Positions 14,527 through 17,014 of a stretch of DNA of 17,014 bases are shown here, piece after piece. Origin of the DNA: a bacterium (GTDB lineage Bacteria; Cyanobacteriota; Vampirovibrionia; Obscuribacterales; Obscuribacteraceae); NCBI GenBank assembly GCA_030431355.1, contig JAUIJG010000055.1, forward strand, positions 1-17,014, in the 5' to 3' direction. A program made the translations under genes and the position numbers. How positions within the stretch are numbered: the stretch's first letter is position 1; the number at the start of each line of letters is the position of its first letter. The notes under the pieces are model-generated. The model saw only the letters and a list, made by a program, of their open reading frames with translations. It searched no databases and had not been told where the DNA came from.

Positions 14527-15303
14527 GTTAAGGTCGAACAGGGGCTCTTTCATCTCGCCAAGCAAGTTTAGAAACAACCTGACGTGTCCTGTTCTCTTTC
14601 GGACTGTAACGCCATGGTAGGAATGGGGTGTGTTCAAAAACAAAACCAGACTATTGCTTTTATAAGGAATGGTTTTGGCTACAGCCATGTCCTCTTTCCT
14701 GGCTGTCCTTGTTATATCCATTCTCGGTCCGGAAGCGGAAGCTTCAGGGGATGGTGTGTACAGCTCCAGATCACCGCCGGTGGAATCATCTTCGGGATGA
14801 CGCAGATAAAGCAGACCGACAAACAATTTTTTAGGACAATCTATATGTGGTGCCCTGACGGTGGTGCCGGGGAGAAAAACCGGCGTATTGGATGCCAATT
14901 GGAAGTCCATGAGTACATCGATCTCATCTCTCTCATTGTCCTTGCCTCGTACACCTGCCTTCAAGCTGGATAGGTCTCCAAATCGATTTTTAAAGTCCGG
15001 GAAATACTCAGGGATGAATTTGCCGAATATGTTAACTACTCCGTTTAGAAATGCCTGGCTGAGGTGTATTCTTGCCAGCTCTTTAAATTCGGGAGCAATA
15101 TCCGGGTTAGCCAATATGTCGGAGGCTGAATAGTTGAATCGCTCGTTGTTTCCATAACGCTTCCCATCGGTGAGGCTCTTTAAATCAGGGATCGAGCGGA
15201 AAATCTGATCAAGTAGCTCTTTATCCAAAGCTTCCTCAACCACCACATGAGGGAAAGGTTGATCCAAGACATTTTTGCATTTGTTGTTCTCTGTAAGAAG
15301 CAT
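14485..15303 (-). CDS. 2OG-Fe(II) oxygenase, intact active site
   Basis: The protein has 272 residues counted from ATG 15303; the in-frame TTG at 15309 is less likely. It has the 2-oxoglutarate/Fe(II) dioxygenase fold. An N-terminal PFPHVVVEEAL segment typical of this subgroup is followed by the iron motif His153-x-Asp155 (APHIDCP), GGDLELY, the distal His230 (NTPHSYHGV) and the 2OG-binding Arg242 (GHVRLFL). Such enzymes hydroxylate or otherwise oxidise proteins, sugars or small molecules. Members like this are often found near glycosyltransferase genes, as here, which suggests a modified glycan or peptide substrate without proving it. It is the last gene of a minus-strand cluster and has its own extended -10 promoter. 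Its paralogue lies immediately upstream. The 3' end runs 42 bp into the ABC exporter gene on the other strand. Confidence 0.82.
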   Translation of the reverse strand: MLLTENNKCKNVLDQPFPHVVVEEALDKELLDQIFRSIPDLKSLTDGKRYGNNERFNYSASDILANPDIAPEFKELARIHLSQAFLNGVVNIFGKFIPEYFPDFKNRFGDLSSLKAGVRGKDNERDEIDVLMDFQLASNTPVFLPGTTVRAPHIDCPKKLFVGLLYLRHPEDDSTGGDLELYTPSPEASASGPRMDITRTARKEDMAVAKTIPYKSNSLVLFLNTPHSYHGVTVRKRTGHVRLFLNLLGEMKEPLFDLNLEKTGSRKVDLLR

Positions 15304-15311
15304 GAACAAAA

Positions 15312-15332
15312 CCTAAATCCTAAATCCTAAAT
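15312..15332 (-). repeat. Three tandem heptamers in the oxygenase leader
   Basis: CCTAAAT is repeated three times without error on the plus strand, followed by CC. On the coding (minus) strand this reads ATTTAGG x3, so each unit offers an AGG Shine-Dalgarno-like core. The closest AGG lies 8 nt before the ATG. Copy-number change by slippage would shift or remove ribosome sites. Confidence 0.75.
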
Positions 15333-15372
15333 CCATATCATTAGGGGCTTACAACGATTGTGTCAGGGGGCG

Positions 15373-15396
15373 ATTATAGCATGGAAAGATTTCCAT
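15373..15396 (-). promoter_or_regulatory. Extended -10 promoter with palindrome for the intact 2OG oxygenase
   Basis: On the minus strand TGC-TATAAT (15381-15373) is a perfect extended -10. No good -35 stands at 16-18 bp. Directly upstream, and overlapping the TG, is ATGGAAA-TC-TTTCCAT (15396-15381), a 7-2-7 inverted repeat suited to a regulator that replaces or blocks -35 contact. The predicted start near 15366 gives a leader of about 63 nt that includes the heptamer repeat. Confidence 0.5.
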
Positions 15397-15402
15397 AAGA
15401 TG

Positions 15403-16233
15403 CTATTTTGCCGGAGTGCCGGAATGGCTGGGCAGGGCGAATATCGGCTTCGGCAATTGAACCACGGTAGCCATGTACTGTAACGGATAGGGACTGGCTT
15501 CTCTAGGTGAGTACGTCATAACCGTGGAGGCAGAGTTCAGCCAGGCAACACACTGGTTATGTTTATAAGGAATGGTTTTGACATGTTCAAGAACAGCTCG
15601 ATTCTTTATCTGTTGCTGGGGTTCATAGAGAATAAAACACCCCTTATTAAAGCGATAAAGCTCTAGATCACCGCCAGCAGTATCATCTTTCTCATCACGC
15701 AACATTAGATGAGATTCCAGAATCTTATTGCGGACTTTTAGATGGGGCCCTCTCTCCTGGGTCCTCTCGTCGGCCGGCTCGTGATATACAATTTCGGCAT
15801 CGAGTAGAAAGTCATTCTCTTCGGCCCTGGCTATTCCTCTTTTCCCGGCTCTCCAAATAGAGTTGTCTTTAAGTTGTTCATAAATGGAGGGGTAGAAGGA
15901 GGCGATCTCCTCTTCAAAGCATGACCACAGCTTCCTGGTCTCTTCTACTTTTAAAAGACCCTCGAGAAAGTTCATCCAGGTACTCATTCTCTCTCGATTC
16001 TCTTTCGTGAGCGGATCAAGAATATACTTGGAGCCTTTTTTAGGTTCACCGTTCGCTTCAAATTGGTAGGCGGTGCAACGCATTTTATCTTTTACCGAAT
16101 TGAAATCAGGGATCGTCTCCAGGAGTTCACTGGCTAATTCGCAAGGCAACGCGTCTTCTACAACTAAGTGAGGGAAAGGATCTCGACAGAGGTCGTCGAC
16201 ATGCATTTTGTCGAAAAGAGAATACGCGCTCAT
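15403..16233 (-). CDS. 2OG-Fe(II) oxygenase paralogue with lost iron ligands
   Basis: This 276-residue protein follows the intact oxygenase along most of its length: DPFPHLVVEDAL (18-29), DDTAGGDLELY (183-193), VKTIPYKHNQ (218-227) and WLNSAS (231-236). The iron site is broken. The HxD motif reads His164-Leu-Lys166, the distal His position is Met239 in WLNSASTVMTY, and no GHVR-like 2OG-binding Arg follows. It is therefore probably a pseudoenzyme, perhaps a regulatory or binding partner of the intact paralogue. The frame is complete with no stops or shifts, so it does not look like a decaying pseudogene. The start ATG overlaps the stop of the upstream glycosyltransferase gene by one base (TGATG), with GGAAAG just before it. 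The two are probably co-translated. Confidence 0.75.
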   Translation of the reverse strand: MSAYSLFDKMHVDDLCRDPFPHLVVEDALPCELASELLETIPDFNSVKDKMRCTAYQFEANGEPKKGSKYILDPLTKENRERMSTWMNFLEGLLKVEETRKLWSCFEEEIASFYPSIYEQLKDNSIWRAGKRGIARAEENDFLLDAEIVYHEPADERTQERGPHLKVRNKILESHLMLRDEKDDTAGGDLELYRFNKGCFILYEPQQQIKNRAVLEHVKTIPYKHNQCVAWLNSASTVMTYSPREASPYPLQYMATVVQLPKPIFALPSHSGTPAK

Positions 16234-17014
16234 CAGCTTTCCGTTCCGCTTAGGTTGTCACTGCCCGATTCGACAATTGATCTGATCGGTCTGGTCAGCT
16301 TCCAGGAGCGGCTATCTAAAATGCGATCGATCAACTTTTGCAGATAATCTATGTATTGTCTCTGCCAGGCAACCGTGTCTTTGTTTGTGTTTGATTGCCA
16401 GTTCTCCTGGTCGAATCTAATCTCCGGTTCATCGATGAAAGGGCGGTTGAATTCTCTGAATATCTTGGTGGATTTCCAGGAAGGACTGTTTAGAAGTTCC
16501 CGGATCTTATCTTCCATTTGCCTGATCTTTATTTTGTTCTCGGCGACTTCTTCCACATCGCTACTGACCCAGGAGCCTTTCTGTCCCAGTTGTGCCAGGG
16601 CAATAAAGGCAAGTTCTCTGAAGTTGGTCAGATCTTCTGCGATTCTTGATACCAGCGCTTCCCTCTCTTGCGCGCTATCGCATGCAAGGATTTCATCTTT
16701 TCTGAGGAGAATGTCTTCAGCCTGTCGCAGTTCTGTCAGACTTATGCTCTCCGCCGTTATAAGAGTTCGTAAGTAGCTAGAGAAATCGTCAACGGTCTTA
16801 CCGAGAAATTCCTCTTCCGTGTAGTCGCAGCTTTCTATGATCCAGCCGAATTTTTTAGACAGACGAACGATATCTACCGCCGAGAGCAGCTGGAGCGAAT
16901 TTGCTACCGATGCGCTCTTTTGATGATTTCTGAAGTAACATAGATCCTCGGGAATAAAGTAGTAATCCCCTTCCAAAAGGATTCTCATCCAGTACTCGAT
17001 ATCACCGATATGAT
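16233..17014 (-). CDS. Family 2 glycosyltransferase, C-terminal 259 residues (5' end outside window)
   Basis: The visible N-terminus reads HIGDIEYWMRILLEGDYYF, then PEDLCYFRNHQKSAS, which is the end of a GT2-type catalytic domain (acceptor-side W and the late RxH motif). The frame is open to the window edge, so ATG 16988 is internal and the sugar-nucleotide DxD site lies outside. The rest is a charged, probably coiled-coil tail. It has two copies of the S-x-SWK-x-T-x-x-x-R type motif seen behind many polysaccharide glycosyltransferases (SPSWKSTKIFREF and SRSWKLTRPIRSI). The likely role is transfer of a sugar in surface glycan synthesis, at the cytoplasmic side. It overlaps the degenerate oxygenase start by one base, which ties the oxygenase pair to a glycan pathway. 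Donor and acceptor cannot be told. Confidence 0.78.
   Translation of the reverse strand, partial: HIGDIEYWMRILLEGDYYFIPEDLCYFRNHQKSASVANSLQLLSAVDIVRLSKKFGWIIESCDYTEEEFLGKTVDDFSSYLRTLITAESISLTELRQAEDILLRKDEILACDSAQEREALVSRIAEDLTNFRELAFIALAQLGQKGSWVSSDVEEVAENKIKIRQMEDKIRELLNSPSWKSTKIFREFNRPFIDEPEIRFDQENWQSNTNKDTVAWQRQYIDYLQKLIDRILDSRSWKLTRPIRSIVESGSDNLSGTES

Noticed and set aside
15312..15334. Heptamer array as telomere-like repeat or CRISPR
   Set aside because: Only three short units with no spacers; simple tandem repeat in a leader.
16233..16988. Treating ATG 16988 as the start of a complete 251-residue gene
   Set aside because: The frame continues to the window edge and the extra residues (GDIEYW before the Met) are part of the glycosyltransferase fold.

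Overview
This window is a 17 kb bacterial fragment with about 48% G+C by eye, dense genes and short gaps. It probably comes from a diderm with an elaborate envelope. The YW-repeat wall hydrolases and an SOS-like site resembling the cyanobacterial LexA box make me think of a non-photosynthetic relative of Cyanobacteria (Vampirovibrionia/Obscuribacterales type). That placement is an inference of modest confidence, because no rRNA, tRNA or other taxonomic marker is present.

Layout. (1) 1-4382, plus strand: the end of a DUF58 protein gene (5' end outside the window), coupled to a large TgpA-like membrane transglutaminase gene. The protein has a very Lys-rich outer linker and Ala in place of the catalytic Cys. 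(2) 4383-6982, plus: imuA-imuB, the translesion-synthesis accessory cassette. Its strong sigma70-type promoter carries a 16-bp palindrome filling most of the -35/-10 spacer, a likely SOS operator. (3) 7181-12159, plus: three genes for cysteine-free proteins without signal peptides. They are a degenerate NlpC/P60-like + amidase_3 + RlpA multidomain hydrolase, a glucosaminidase/lysozyme-like protein, and an acidic protein of unknown function. The two hydrolases share a four-residue aromatic repeat ([YHF]-[WY]-x-[DNEQ]) that I do not recognise from any named domain. The block ends in a hairpin terminator. (4) 12292-14526, plus: an ABCB/MsbA-type exporter gene with its own promoter and a structured leader of about 360 nt containing a seven-codon ORF with a good ribosome binding site. 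(5) 14485-17014, minus: a glycan-type cluster of a family 2 glycosyltransferase (5' end outside the window), a 2OG-Fe(II) oxygenase homologue that has lost its iron ligands, and an intact paralogue. The intact copy has its own extended -10 promoter and a heptamer repeat in its leader.

How the parts may work together. Most genes deal with the cell envelope: wall cleavage, a membrane-bound transglutaminase fold, lipid or glycan export and glycan modification. The amidase plus RlpA combination makes biochemical sense, because RlpA enzymes prefer glycan strands that an amidase has already stripped of peptide. A recurring oddity is degenerate catalytic sites beside intact folds: the transglutaminase, the NlpC/P60-like region and one 2OG oxygenase. 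ImuB also lacks a catalytic acid, but that is normal for its family. The imuAB cassette is the one clear non-envelope unit.
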